Assembly: GCA_026874595.1 (NCBI GenBank)
Contig: CM049314.1
Location: 15,618,729-15,682,728, forward strand
DNA from: Sipunculus nudus
Taxonomy: Eukaryota; Annelida; Sipuncula; Golfingiida; Sipunculidae
Reading direction: 5' to 3'
DNA: 64,000 bases
Shown: piece after piece, positions 24,401-32,100 of the stretch
Layout of the letters: every line of letters starts with the position of its first letter
Numbering within the stretch: the stretch's first letter is position 1
The notes under the pieces: model-generated
The model's database searches: none
What the model was told of the DNA's origin: nothing
What the model saw: the letters and a program-made list of their open reading frames with translations, nothing else
Program-made: the position numbers and the translations under genes

Positions 24401-25568
24401 CAATATAGGTCATGGAAACCTAAAACCTGGATATTACATTAGATTTTTTAGGTCCAACAGTTATGATTTTTGCCCTATCTCTCTGTCAAGGTGCTAAAAA
24501 TCACATTTTTTTGGCCAGTAGTTTGCAGAATAGGTCACAATGATCTTATTTCACATTTCCAAGGAGACTTGCTCTGAAGGTTCCTGCATGGTACATGGTA
24601 CAGTTTTCCAAGTAGATATGCCAAGTACATCTTTTGATATTACATTATAAGATTCTAGACCTAATGAACTGAGGGTGCTAAAATGTGCAGTTACATGAAT
24701 GGTGCTAGTACTGTTACTGCTTGAGCATGCAGTGTGTAATACAAGTGTGCATGTTTGTCATTCAACCCGGTGCCCTGCACCAGGCTAACGAGCGTCTATA
24801 TCAGTTATAAGCAAGAACCAGTCTATACATCAAGATGTATAGAACCTGACTGCTCAACTGTTACTACTGTGTGTGATTGTCATTCTACCGGGTGCACCCA
24901 CACTCTGCTGATGTCTTTACAACAGCCCCTGCTACAAAAGATGTTACAGACAAATTTTAAGCGACTTTGTCAGAGATGCATAGTGAACTAAGAGTTGAAA
25001 ATCGTGTCACAAGAACCTGCAGGAAAAAGTCATGGGATGTAAAGTCAGAATCACCTAAGCTTCATGAACCAGTAATCCCTGGCAAATGAGGGGCCCAGCT
25101 CTGAAGTCAAGGATGCCACCACTGACATAGATCCGAAAGGATCATAAAGCTTTCATCAGATCTTACATTTGTGTATTCATGGCATGGTGTACGTCAGGAT
25201 GACCATACAACATACAACATTTTACAACGCTGTAGCCATTACACAGAAACTCAAGGTTGATCACTATAGCTCAGCATGACTGAAAGTCAGCTGAGCCAAA
25301 AATGTTTGTGTTCTTCATTTTGGTCAATTCAGAAATATCACAGACTTACGGATGATTTATTTTTTGGTTAAAAACTACAAATTAAGTTAACAAAATGAAA
25401 ACAAATATAGCAACTCACCACATTTTCCATTCGCAGGCTGAAATTAAGTTTTCTTTCTGGTTTGCTGTTGAATGCAATGCTGAGTGGTGACCATGTTGTA
25501 ACAGCACATCTCTGTAGCCATCTTGCTGCTGTCAAATGAGGGACCAACTGCAACACTGTGGACTTCAT
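345..25568 (-). CDS. MIPEP: Mitochondrial intermediate peptidase, exons 1-13 (partial, 3' end outside window)
   Basis: M3-family zinc metallopeptidase of the mitochondrial matrix, which removes an N-terminal octapeptide from imported precursors after the main processing peptidase has cut. Thirteen exons read on the minus strand join in phase (150, 174, 89, 148, 119, 64, 157, 163, 154, 78, 54, 151 and 71 bases) to give 524 codons; the human protein is about 713 residues, so roughly the last quarter lies left of position 1. Visible landmarks: an Arg-rich presequence, [13 protein letters not shown] near residue 25, [30 protein letters not shown], and the zinc site HEFGH with His481, Glu482 and His485. 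The third ligand is Glu510 in DFAEVPS, exactly 29 residues after the first His, as in M3 peptidases. No frameshift or stop is seen. Intron sizes range from about 0.3 kb to 5.6 kb and most are filled with tandem arrays. Exon joins were inferred from splice consensus and family similarity, not transcripts. Confidence 0.95.
488..1800. repeat. Minisatellite of ~28 bp in two blocks (488-770 and 1542-1800)
   Basis: Units of the type GGATAATATATACAGAGTGG followed by AACCTCTCA occur in two blocks in MIPEP intron 13/12 sequence, separated by about 770 bases of unrecognised unique sequence. Both blocks lie in intron 12 (416-4377). No exon similarity is seen in the unit. Confidence 0.85.
1810..4377. other. 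Rest of MIPEP intron 12
   Basis: No coding exon recognised. Diverged copies of dispersed repeats are visible. About 2765-2900 resembles the GGTGGCGCCACCTGT unit of the element at 16017. 2320-2660 contains GACCTTGAAGATCAAGG-like palindromic modules also seen at 20930-21790. 3840-4270 resembles the same repeat class. Confidence 0.5.
4378..4528 (-). CDS. MIPEP: MIPEP exon 12 with HEFGH zinc-binding motif
   Basis: Fifty codons plus one base, from [20 protein letters not shown] through [20 protein letters not shown] to QHVT. HEFGH supplies two zinc-ligand histidines and the catalytic glutamate (residues 481-485 of the joined protein). The acceptor is CTCAG|CTT and the donor ACAG|GTAAGA. Human MIPEP has HEMGH; Phe here is the form usual in the wider M3 family. 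Confidence 0.96.
5084..5137 (-). CDS. MIPEP: MIPEP exon 11 (54-base microexon-sized)
   Basis: Eighteen codons, [18 protein letters not shown], matching DCHFTIRGGRLKEDGDYQ. The acceptor is ATACAG|GAT and the donor CAG|GTAATT. Both flanks are repetitive. The acceptor side is amplified at about 36-base spacing; the donor side carries three copies of a short unit containing TGACTGGTTACAAA (about 5036-5080). Confidence 0.93.
5138..5775. repeat. ~36-bp exon-edge array at MIPEP exon 11 acceptor
   Basis: About fifteen units, two blocks separated by degenerate copies. On the minus strand each carries the intron end and acceptor (TTGTACAG|) plus the first ~19 coding bases of exon 11, so DCHFMI recurs as DCNFMI, DCYFMI or similar. 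Most units are 36 bp; the one next to the exon is 35 bp. Units 5280-5300 and 5583-5592 contain A-runs. Confidence 0.92.
6061..7036. mobile_element. Non-autonomous PIF/Harbinger-like element with TAA duplication
   Basis: The left end AGCCGGGCTCACACTTCAGA is inverted at the right end as AGTGTGAACCCGGCT. TAA flanks both sides (6058-6060 and 7037-7039), the 3-bp TWA target duplication usual for PIF/Harbinger. Length is 976 bp and no transposase is visible. It sits in MIPEP intron 10. The superfamily is inferred from the target site only. Confidence 0.72.
7037..7325. repeat. ~42-bp minisatellite beginning at the Harbinger-like element end
   Basis: About six units of TGAACAGGTGACATGTCTGA plus CAGCCTCACAACCACATGCA. 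The array starts immediately at the right boundary of the element at 6061-7036 and stops where the exon 10 donor array begins. Confidence 0.85.
7326..8377. repeat. ~50-bp exon-edge array at MIPEP exon 10 donor
   Basis: About twenty units of GATGACATACCTGGTGAGGC plus TAGAGGTAGGCTAGTGAATGACTACTGAA, split here for length. On the minus strand each unit contains AGCCTCACCAG|GTATGTCATC, a near copy of the end of exon 10 and its donor (AGCCTCATCAG|GTAAGTCATC). The true exon is the rightmost copy; only 11-12 coding bases are shared. Confidence 0.88.
8378..8455 (-). CDS. MIPEP: MIPEP exon 10
   Basis: Twenty-six codons, [20 protein letters not shown] then LGKPHQ. It matches [24 protein letters not shown]. 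The acceptor is CCAG|GCAGTG and the donor CATCAG|GTAAGT. The last 11 bases and donor recur through the array at 7326-8377. Confidence 0.95.
9373..9526 (-). CDS. MIPEP: MIPEP exon 9
   Basis: One base plus 51 codons beginning [20 protein letters not shown] and ending [13 protein letters not shown]. It matches [20 protein letters not shown]...GEVWSEDVRKL. The acceptor is TTTTAG|G and the donor CTA|GTAAGT. Confidence 0.93.
9728..15085. repeat. 5.3-kb 31-bp satellite in MIPEP intron 8 with higher-order structure
   Basis: About 170 monomers of ACTGTGTGACTCAGATAACA plus TACAGCATGAT, with a common variant having CACATAA for CAGATAA. Rare variant monomers mark a higher-order repeat. GTGTGAAATATAG occurs at 10481, 11805 and 13873, and GTGAGACTCACACAAC at 11185, 12509 and 14453. 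The first two blocks are exactly 1324 bp apart at both markers. The third block lacks 124 bp, exactly four monomers. The ends are degenerate. No spacers and no protein are present. Confidence 0.95.
15147..15309 (-). CDS. MIPEP: MIPEP exon 8
   Basis: Two bases, 53 codons, two bases: [20 protein letters not shown] through [17 protein letters not shown]. The WDPPYYSGV motif is diagnostic of MIPEP. The acceptor is TTCCAG|AA and the donor AAAG|GTGGGT. Confidence 0.94.
15740..15921. mobile_element. 182-bp MITE with 23-bp terminal inverted repeats
   Basis: Both ends read CAGTGAAACCTTGTTGTGTC inward, with three further paired bases. CAGTGAAACC resembles Tc1/mariner-pogo type ends, but a TA duplication is only evident on the right. 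It lies in MIPEP intron 7. A similar TACAGTGAAACCC end occurs at about 59452. Confidence 0.75.
16017..17159. mobile_element. 1.1-kb non-autonomous element with TGTATCCGCCAAAA ends and triplicated core
   Basis: Inverted ends TGTATCCGCCAAAA at 16017-16030 and 17146-17159. The interior contains three ~280-bp tandem copies whose GGTGGCGCCACC palindrome (or one-base variant) begins at 16136, 16416 and 16694, with another at 16843. Near the right end a CCG run (17095-17107) makes a small GC-rich patch. No target duplication or transposase was found. It lies in MIPEP intron 7. Confidence 0.7.
17254..17410 (-). CDS. MIPEP: MIPEP exon 7
   Basis: Fifty-two codons plus one base starting [20 protein letters not shown] and containing [20 protein letters not shown]. 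It matches VREAAYKIFLYPN...[22 protein letters not shown]. The acceptor is GACAG|GTG and the donor TTCAG|GTGGGT. No exon-edge array flanks it. Confidence 0.93.
17475..17660. repeat. Dispersed element, copy 1 (related to 46265-46400)
   Basis: GCCAAGAATCAGACCAACG at 17512-17530 is an exact reverse complement of 46340-46358, and similarity continues across ~110 bases (the AAGAGTG...TATTGCATTGTG region). An internal TTGGTCTGAT/ATCAGACCAA pair can fold. Located in MIPEP intron 6. Confidence 0.65.
18393..18456 (-). CDS. MIPEP: MIPEP exon 6 (64-base small exon)
   Basis: One base plus 21 codons, [20 protein letters not shown] then L, in the position of the human [21 protein letters not shown]. The acceptor is TTGTTGCAG|A and the donor CTT|GTAAGT. 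The acceptor and first ~20 coding bases are repeated about a dozen times in 18457-19170. Confidence 0.9.
18457..19170. repeat. ~52-bp exon-edge array at MIPEP exon 6 acceptor
   Basis: About thirteen units. On the minus strand each has TTTATTAATTTGTTGCAG| followed by ATTCACAGTAGATGGAGACA or a one-base variant, that is the pyrimidine tract, acceptor and first 20 coding bases of exon 6. The complete exon is the leftmost copy. A 262-base segment appears duplicated inside the array. Confidence 0.93.
19760..20076. repeat. 90-bp exon-edge array at MIPEP exon 5 donor
   Basis: Three extra units, with GGCATGCTGAT ending at 19850, 19940, 20030 and, in the true exon, 20120; the spacing is exactly 90. 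Each copy carries about 44 bases of the exon 5 end ([15 protein letters not shown]) and a donor-like ATAAGT or GTAAGT-type sequence. The exon-derived part is almost unchanged while the intron part varies more. A partial unit begins near 19760. Confidence 0.93.
20077..20195 (-). CDS. MIPEP: MIPEP exon 5
   Basis: Thirty-nine codons plus two bases: [20 protein letters not shown] through [12 protein letters not shown]. The acceptor is CACCAG|AGGGAG and the donor CAGTATGT|GTAAGT. The last ~44 bases with the donor recur at 90-base spacing in the array to its left. Confidence 0.9.
20571..20718 (-). CDS. MIPEP: MIPEP exon 4
   Basis: One base plus 49 codons, [20 protein letters not shown] through [37 protein letters not shown] is the conserved helical M3 segment. 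The acceptor is TTGAAG|G with a poor pyrimidine tract; the donor is AAG|GTGAAA. A 27-base duplication lies directly on the intron side of the acceptor (about 20722-20778). Confidence 0.9.
20930..21790. repeat. Degenerate ~120-bp tandem repeat with GACCTTGAAGATCAAGG modules
   Basis: Around six diverged units, each with a GACCTTGAAGATCAAGGTCA-like palindromic module, a GTTTTCAAACTTTTC-like tract and a TGTGTAACATTTGAGGA-like tract. It fills part of MIPEP intron 3. The same modules occur singly at 2320-2660 and 8990-9080. Confidence 0.6.
21985..22940. repeat. ~54-bp exon-edge array at MIPEP exon 3 donor
   Basis: About seventeen units of ACATAGAGGGTAACATGGAT plus TTATACTGACTGTTCCACCAGGACACAATGTA, split here. 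On the minus strand each contains CTGGTGGAACA|GTCAGTATAA, matching the end of exon 3 (TTGGTGGAACA) and its donor. The true exon is the rightmost copy; 11 coding bases are shared. Confidence 0.9.
22941..23029 (-). CDS. MIPEP: MIPEP exon 3
   Basis: [20 protein letters not shown] continues into CMSISALVE plus two bases of the next codon. It matches the ADFIKVAHPE...AAEEACRSIGTMVE block. The donor is ACA|GTCAGT, a weak but usable match; joining to exon 4 gives ...ALVEQLNTNVD, as expected. Confidence 0.92.
23826..23999 (-). CDS. MIPEP: MIPEP exon 2
   Basis: Fifty-eight codons in phase 0, from [20 protein letters not shown] to [13 protein letters not shown], matching the GLFGVPEL...ELSDSLCRVADL segment of MIPEP. 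The acceptor is TATAACAG|GGACTG and the donor ATG|GTATGT. Its acceptor and first ~30 bases are repeated in the array at 24000-24290. Confidence 0.93.
24000..24290. repeat. ~48-bp exon-edge array at MIPEP exon 2 acceptor
   Basis: About six units. On the minus strand each carries ATTTATTATAACAG| then GGACTGTTCAAGATTCCTCA GCTCACTGAC, nearly identical to the acceptor and first 30 bases of exon 2 ([10 protein letters not shown]). The complete exon is the leftmost copy and units decay away from it. Confidence 0.92.
25255..25310. repeat. Short copy of the CAGCTGAGC...AAAAA element terminus
   Basis: CTATAGCTCAGCATGACTGA then AAGTCAGCTGAGCCAAAAA is the same hairpin-forming terminus as at 31745, 33690 and 36262, and in reverse at 57948 and 63703. 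It lies in MIPEP intron 1. Confidence 0.6.
25419..25568 (-). CDS. MIPEP: MIPEP exon 1: start codon and mitochondrial presequence
   Basis: Fifty codons from ATG at 25568-25566 to the donor GTG|GTGAGT. The first 25 residues are basic and amphipathic with several Arg and no acidic residues, as expected of a matrix-targeting presequence. [11 protein letters not shown] matches the conserved TSWSP..AAFN segment of MIPEP. The frame is open for a few codons upstream without another ATG, so this ATG is preferred; a longer first exon is not excluded. Confidence 0.88.
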
Positions 25569-25584
25569 GGTTACAGCCAACCTT

Positions 25585-25900
25585 TATTAAAGAAATGTAC
25601 CTCAGTGACCTCACCGTCAGAGTGGATCCTAACAAAGAAATGTACCTCAGTGACCTCACACTCAGAGTGAATCCTAACAAATAAATGTACCTCAGTGACC
25701 TCACCGTCAGAGTGAATCCTAACAAATAAATATAACTCAGTGACCTCGCACTCAGAGTGAATCCTAACAAATAAATATAACTCAGTGACCTCACACTCAG
25801 AGTGAATCCTAACAAATAAATATAACTCAGTGACCTCACACTCAGAGTGAATCCTAACAAATAAATGGACCTCAGTGACATAACCATCAGAGTGTATCGG
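25585..25900. repeat. 45-bp array immediately upstream of the MIPEP start codon
   Basis: About seven units of GTGAATCCTAACAAATAAAT plus ATAACTCAGTGACCTCACACTCAGA. It begins 17 bases upstream of the ATG, so it occupies the 5' UTR, the promoter or the end of a 5' UTR intron. On the minus strand a unit contains TTTCTTTGTTAG|G, which resembles a splice acceptor. Because 45 is divisible by three it makes a long spurious reading frame. Confidence 0.85.
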
Positions 25901-27019
25901 TATCTAATGTAGATGTTAGACTGTGGTATATATTCAGTCACTTCTAAAATGAGGAATCTTGATGCACCTGTTTGTTACTCATAGGTTTATTTCCAGGTAT
26001 TCTGTCAATGGTGACAATACAGACATTCAGACTTTCAGACTGTAACTTCAGACAGATTTGACTGTAACAAACAAATAGGGATGCTAAGAATAATGAAATA
26101 TCAATTAAATAACTGAAATGGTAATAACAATTTAATATTTTTTACCCTATAGTGTCACAATAACATAAAAGGATTATACACATGCAGCTGTATATAATGG
26201 GCAACAATGACATATTGCTATGGCTTAGTAGTCAGCTACGCTAATACCTATGATATATAGCCATGGCTTATAATTAGCAGGATAAAGTCAGCCAGGCTAG
26301 TGACTGTGATGAAGGTAAATAACAACAATCTACATAGATATACTAGTCAAACATGAAGACTGACACTGGAATAAACAAATATATAGCAGAACTTCAGCAT
26401 TTACAGTGGTATTTCACATATCATTGAATCTCCATGGGATTTCCATGAATAGATTTCCATGGGATCTTTTAAAAATACAAAAGGTATCCATATTACAGGA
26501 AGAGGCCAGTGTCCATGGAACTTCCAAGCCTGAGGGAACCTTACATTAATTGTTCAAATACAAAATGGTTCGCCATTTAAGCAAAATATGGCTTTTCACT
26601 TTTACAATTCAACCATAATCATCCAAAAAGGTTAGCGTGTAGGACTCCTAACCTAGAAATCTTGAGTTTGATTCCCAGCTCAGGTAATTAATAATATTCA
26701 TGGGTAGTCCATGATAGAAAAGGTGAAATGTATGTAGGGACACCTGCATGAACACTTAGGAGGTAAAAATGAGAAAGTGAGAATAGACCGTTCATTTATT
26801 TTTTCGTGTTCAAGAATGTAGACCCAGTTCTGTACATGCTCCGAGCAATTGTTCCATTATAGTAACAAACTATACTGAAATTTAAACTTTCATTGTTTCT
26901 GTTTCCGACATTGATGCACTTCCCTCGTTTCTTATTCCCTGTCATGGCTCTGTATAGTAGTATGTACAGGGTCACAGGCCTCGGTCTTCCATTATCTAGG
27001 GGACAGAGTTCATACAATG
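25900..27019. other. Sequence upstream of MIPEP
   Basis: No gene recognised. It would contain the MIPEP promoter, but no clear TATA box or CpG-rich start region was identified. A tRNA-like fragment is listed separately at 26635-26700. Confidence 0.4.
26635..26700 (+). repeat. Possible tRNA-derived SINE fragment
   Basis: GGTTAGCGTGTAGGACTCCT followed by AACCTAGAAATCTTGAGTTTGATTCCCAGC has the A-box-like, anticodon-stem-like and B-box-like (GAGTTTGATTCC) order of a tRNA-type promoter. The acceptor stem does not pair, so it is not a working tRNA gene. Confidence 0.35.
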
Positions 27020-28409
27020 CAGGGCTCGACATTAACTTTTGAAAGCTCTTGCCCAGTCGGGCAAGTAACATCCAGCATTTACTTGCCCTACATGAATTTT
27101 TACTTGCCCTACGAAAATCATTGAATGCAGTCACCCCATGTACAGAGTTTAACCACATGACTGTGATGCAGGTTTCATGTTTGACAATAAAGTTTTAAAC
27201 ATGTACATTGTTTGTTTTTATATCTCAATTGTGTTTTTGTAGACTAACATACTAGCAATTTATGATAGAGGTTTTATTTTCTACATAATTTAAATATTCC
27301 ATTAAAGAAAATGGCTAAATGAATTTCGGTTGCGATTTTAACCTTTTTGGGCTGGGTGGGAGTGTCTCTTTGAAATAAAAGGAAAAGCTGTTGCGAGTTT
27401 TTATTTTTATTTAAAATTTTTGAATCATTGGAATTATATCAGTTCTAAAATTTTAATTGAATGTCCTGGCCTTGAATTCTGTAGTTACATGAATAAAGAA
27501 CAAATATTCGTATATAAAAATATTATTTCAAGGATGTGAATTCTAGGCCCATCTGTCTACTTCACGTGACTGTAGAACATACTAATTATGACTTTCATTG
27601 GTTTCCTTTACTTACGTAATTTTAGACTATATGTCTACAAAATTTCATATTTGATCCTAGTAATTCTTCTCCATAATAGATTCCATTTACAAGAACTTTC
27701 ATTTCATGATTTCACTTCCATGATTAATTTCAAACGTGACGCACGTCAGGGCCAGGTGGCATATGGTGATAATAGGGTAACTTTATAAATTATAGGACAG
27801 GCAAATGCTTATGACGTAAAATAAAATGTTTTCACATGAAAATAAACAGAGACAACCCTTCCTGAGTAGGCTTGTCAAAAAACTTTGCAAACTTATTTGC
27901 TTCAATGGATGTTTCTAAACATTGTTCTTTTCAAGTGACACTGTCCGTGGCTCCAGCCAGCTTTGTTCCTGTCAAAATTGAATGACATCTGACAACAGGC
28001 AAACGTGCCAGTAAAATCACTACAGGTCCCCTGAAAGAGTAAAGCCATTTAAATTGCCCCAGTGGATCACCCTGTATCTCCAAAAATGTTGGGGGATACG
28101 TTTAGAAAAAAAAACAATTTTATTAATGCATGTCTGTTACTAATAATGCCTTATGAATGTTTGCACTTTGGAATATACATTACTGAGTAATATAATACAT
28201 AAATATAGATGTTCCTGGGCTTCCGCATGGAGTTTATTTTCTTGGCTCTGTCGTTTACTGGACACAAAGATAGCCTTTTTTTCAGGTCTTTGGAAATTTT
28301 CTGTGGGACCCACTTGCCCAGTCAGGCAAGCAGGAGGCAACTTTTAGTTGCCCTACCACAAACTTTTACTTGCCCCCGGCAAGCGGTTAACACTTAATGT
28401 CGAGCCCTG
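27020..28409. mobile_element. 1.39-kb hAT-like non-autonomous element
   Basis: Inverted ends CAGGGCTCGACATTAA at the left and TTAATGTCGAGCCCTG at the right. Subterminal regions at both ends carry repeated CTTGCCC/GGGCAAG motifs. A direct repeat CAATG flanks it at 27015-27019 and 28410-28414. The CAGGG terminus suggests hAT, but hAT duplications are normally 8 bp, so the family is uncertain. No transposase is seen. Confidence 0.7.
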
Positions 28410-28786
28410 CAATGGTCTGTGCAGGACTTGTTCAAGTTATAACATTGTGTTGCATGCCTCTCCTAGTGACACGAGCACTGGTTACACACATGATTGTTTC
28501 AGCTTACAAGGTGCATGTACATGTATTTTACATTACAGCTGGGTGAGCCAGGAGGTTAGCAGTGATGATGTAAAGAACACAGTCATATATGTGCTTGAAT
28601 ACCTCTCTAGGAACCTCATTGACTCAGGTACTGAGAGCGAGGATTTTGTTACATTTTGTTTAAACTGGCCAACTTTGAAGGGTGATGCACTGGAAATTTA
28701 TTGTAACACCTGTTGACACTGGTTATTAAGGCACTGAGTAGTGTGTATTCTGAGGCTTATTTTGTAGAAACTCTCACAGTACTGAT

Positions 28787-28830
28787 ATCAGACTCAATAT
28801 ATGAGAGGGCCCTATAATATTGAGTCTGAT
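28787..28830. repeat. Perfect-arm hairpin, 14-bp stem
   Basis: ATCAGACTCAATAT and its reverse complement ATATTGAGTCTGAT flank a short GGGCCC-containing loop. No gene is nearby and no role is assigned. Confidence 0.6.
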
Positions 28831-29185
28831 TCAATTGGGCTAACACAGCTCGCTGAAACAATTGTGCCAGCTCACTAGGACAACATCCAACACAGGGGTC
28901 ACAAATAATTCTGTGCAGCCACTTGTATGCACTCTTTCCCCTTGATAAATGATGGCAGAGGCCTATCAGTCCTTGAATTACATTTTGGGAAATGACAAGC
29001 TACTGCTGCATGTCAAATTTTTCCTTGACAGGCAACAAATAAATCAGGCAGTTTTCTTTTTTTCATTTTTTTGCATTATTTTATTAAGAAACAAGGGACC
29101 TATGGGTCACGGCGCACAGCTGTTATATATGATAAAACAAGGGACCTATGGGTCACGGCGCTCAGCTGATATATATGATAAAAAA

Positions 29186-32100
29186 TATGATTTAGAAATG
29201 AGGCACATGCTGGTTTTATATGGTAATAAAAATAAGCTGTATTATGAGTTGTTGTTGTTTAGCTTATGTATGATTTTGATAGTACCTTTGGAGACAGGAA
29301 AGAGGATTAATTTCATTTATTTCATTAACAAATGGAGTGGGATTGTCACACAGATTTTGACTTGGCCATATAACTAATATAAGCAGAACATATAATATAA
29401 GAGTTTAACTATTTATTAGAAAAATTACAAATATTGTCCTAAATATAATTTTTATTAAAAATAATAAGAGAATAGTATGATTTTTTTCAAATAAAATATG
29501 ACTGAAATGATTATTAAAATAATATTAAAGAATATATTCATGAATGCATTCATTAATACATTTTGAAAATATTTGCACTGGTATTCATATACTTTCATTT
29601 TTACCTGAATTCCCATTCTTATGAAAGAAATTTTATAATGGAGTACATATTCATATTCGTGTTTAAATACAATTGCAAAGTATTCGCACCATGTCTGGTA
29701 TTTATTCAGTTTTCACCAAACAATGATGTTGAGAATCCAGAATATACAAAATTCACACATTTAAATAATGATCATAAGTACCTGGTTTGATGGCTTTTAT
29801 TTATATTTAAAAAAAAAATGTAAAAAATTCATTTTGGACTAATTTCACATCAATGTACACACTAGACACAGTAGGAATCTAGATTAATATTATCAACTGC
29901 ATCTTTGTCTATCATTAATTTCCTTCATATGATCCCTAATGATTAGTAATGAATAATATGATTTACTATTTTATCATTAAAATTGAACTGAAAAATACCA
30001 TAGGTGACTGCATGGTGTTATTTGGAATACATGACATTCTATCCATCGATACAAGATTCTTATATCATCAGTAACTGCAAGTAAATTTCCTGTTATTATC
30101 AACTAACAAATTCCTTTTCTATTTTTCTTTAATTTGTTATTCAAACCAATAAAAATTTATTAATTTATTGTTTATTGTTATGTTGTTGGTTAAAACTACT
30201 AGATGAGTTGGGTTGGACACCTAGATCAACTGTGGCTTGCCATTATAAAATAAGCTGCCTGGACGCCCCAGTTTATGTCTCGCCTCAAGCATGCATAATT
30301 TGCTGAAAGTTCAACCAGGTCAACATACAGGTGACTCAAGAGGTGCTACAGAGAGCCAAGGTCTGACATGGTCTCATAAAAACATTAATAAAGCTACAAT
30401 TTTTGGCCAATTTCTTTCAGCTTTTCAAACTAAAAAGCTGAAATCTTTATGTGTGCATGATATGAAAATTATATCAACAGTACTCACAGGAAACAAACAT
30501 GCCATGGTCAAAGTTGGGCAAAATTTAAGGTACTAATTTTATATTTATACTAATAACTTATACAATTTGAAAAATTCAGAACTAATTTTGGGTATTCAAT
30601 TGAATCCTGATTAAATAATGTTACATCCCTGACAAAAATCTCTAGCTTCAGCAATCCTCTTGTTAAGGGAGTAAATATATTTCTTGATTTTTTACAAAGT
30701 GCATTGTGTTTGAGCCCATAACTTAAAACAATTACGCAATACTGACATCATTTCTGGCATGTGCATAGAGAATATATAGAAAAATATGTATATTATATAT
30801 GATTAAAGTCAGATCAGTGGTTTTGATATTAGGTGTCTTGAAGTGTAACAATGGGTTTTTAAGGGAAAAATGAAGTTTTTCATTAATATCTCGAAGGTAT
30901 TAAGTCCTAGTGATCAAATTCTTGGCATGGTAGGCGATTTTTGAGACATCTAATTGTATGCCAAATTTTAGGAACTAAGAGCTGAAGTTGGGGAGCTGAG
31001 CACTTGCAAACTGCATGACACTAGTTTCATGTAAACAATATGTTACATGGTGCTTGAAAGCTTGAATAAAATCTACAGTTTTTGATCAACTGGTTTCAAA
31101 TTTTTGGTGTTTACAGACAAAATGCTAAAAAAAACATGCTGTGAAAATTAAATCCACAGTACTTACAGGAAAGAAACGTGCCATGGTCAAAGTTGGGCAA
31201 AATTTAAGGTACCAATTTTTTATTTTTGTTAATATTTTATAAAATTTAAAAGATTTTGATCTAATTTTGGGTATACAATTTAATTTTGATTAATTAAAGT
31301 TATATTACTGGAAAAAAAGTTTATAGCTTTAACATATTTTGTGTTAAGTGATCAAATATCTTTCCTGATTTTTTACACAATGCATTATGTTTGGGCCCAT
31401 AACTTTTTAAATTTTTATAATACAGACATAATTTCTGGCATGTACATAGGAACTATATAGAGGAATAACTATGGTAAATATGAGGAAAAACAGATGAGTG
31501 GTTTTGATATTTAACAGTCCTGAAGTGTAAAAATAGGTTTTTAATAAAAAATTGAGGTTTTTCTTTAATTTCTCAAAGGAACAAAGTCGCAAAGACCCAG
31601 TTTTCGGCTTGGTAGGAGATCTTGGGGACATCTAACATTATGCCCAATTTTGGATTCCTAGGTCTTACGGTTTCAAAACGTGCCACATCTACGGACGGAC
31701 GGACTGACGGACGGACGGACGGACGGACGACGGACAATGGACCACGACTATAGCTCAGATGACTTATAGTCAGCTGAGCTAAAAATTCATTTTGGACTAA
31801 TTTCACATCAATGTACACACTAGACACAGTAGGAATCTAGATTAATATTATCAACTGCATCTTTGTCTATCATTAATTTCCTTCATATGATCCCTAATGA
31901 TTAGTAATGAATAATATGATTTACTTCTTTATCATTAAAATTGAACTGAAAAATGCCATAGGTGACTGCATGGTGTTATTTGGAATATGTGACATTCTAC
32001 CCATCAATACAAGATTCTTATATCATCAGTAACTGCAAGTTAATTTCCTGTTATTATAAACTAACAAATTCCTTTTCTATTTTTCTTTAATTTGTTATTA

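Noticed and set aside
25444-25941. 165-codon minus-strand frame with repeated YIYLLGFTLSVRSLS
   Set aside because: It is the 45-bp array read through into MIPEP exon 1 in the wrong frame.
26635-26700. tRNA gene
   Set aside because: A- and B-box-like text is present but the acceptor stem does not pair and there is no terminator context; listed only as a possible SINE fragment.
26796-27158. 120-codon minus-strand frame
   Set aside because: It crosses the left end of the hAT-like element and has no recognised similarity.
28949-29377. 142-codon plus-strand frame
   Set aside because: It spans two copies of a GGGACCTATGGGTCACGGCG repeat and the start of the triplicated element; low-complexity translation.
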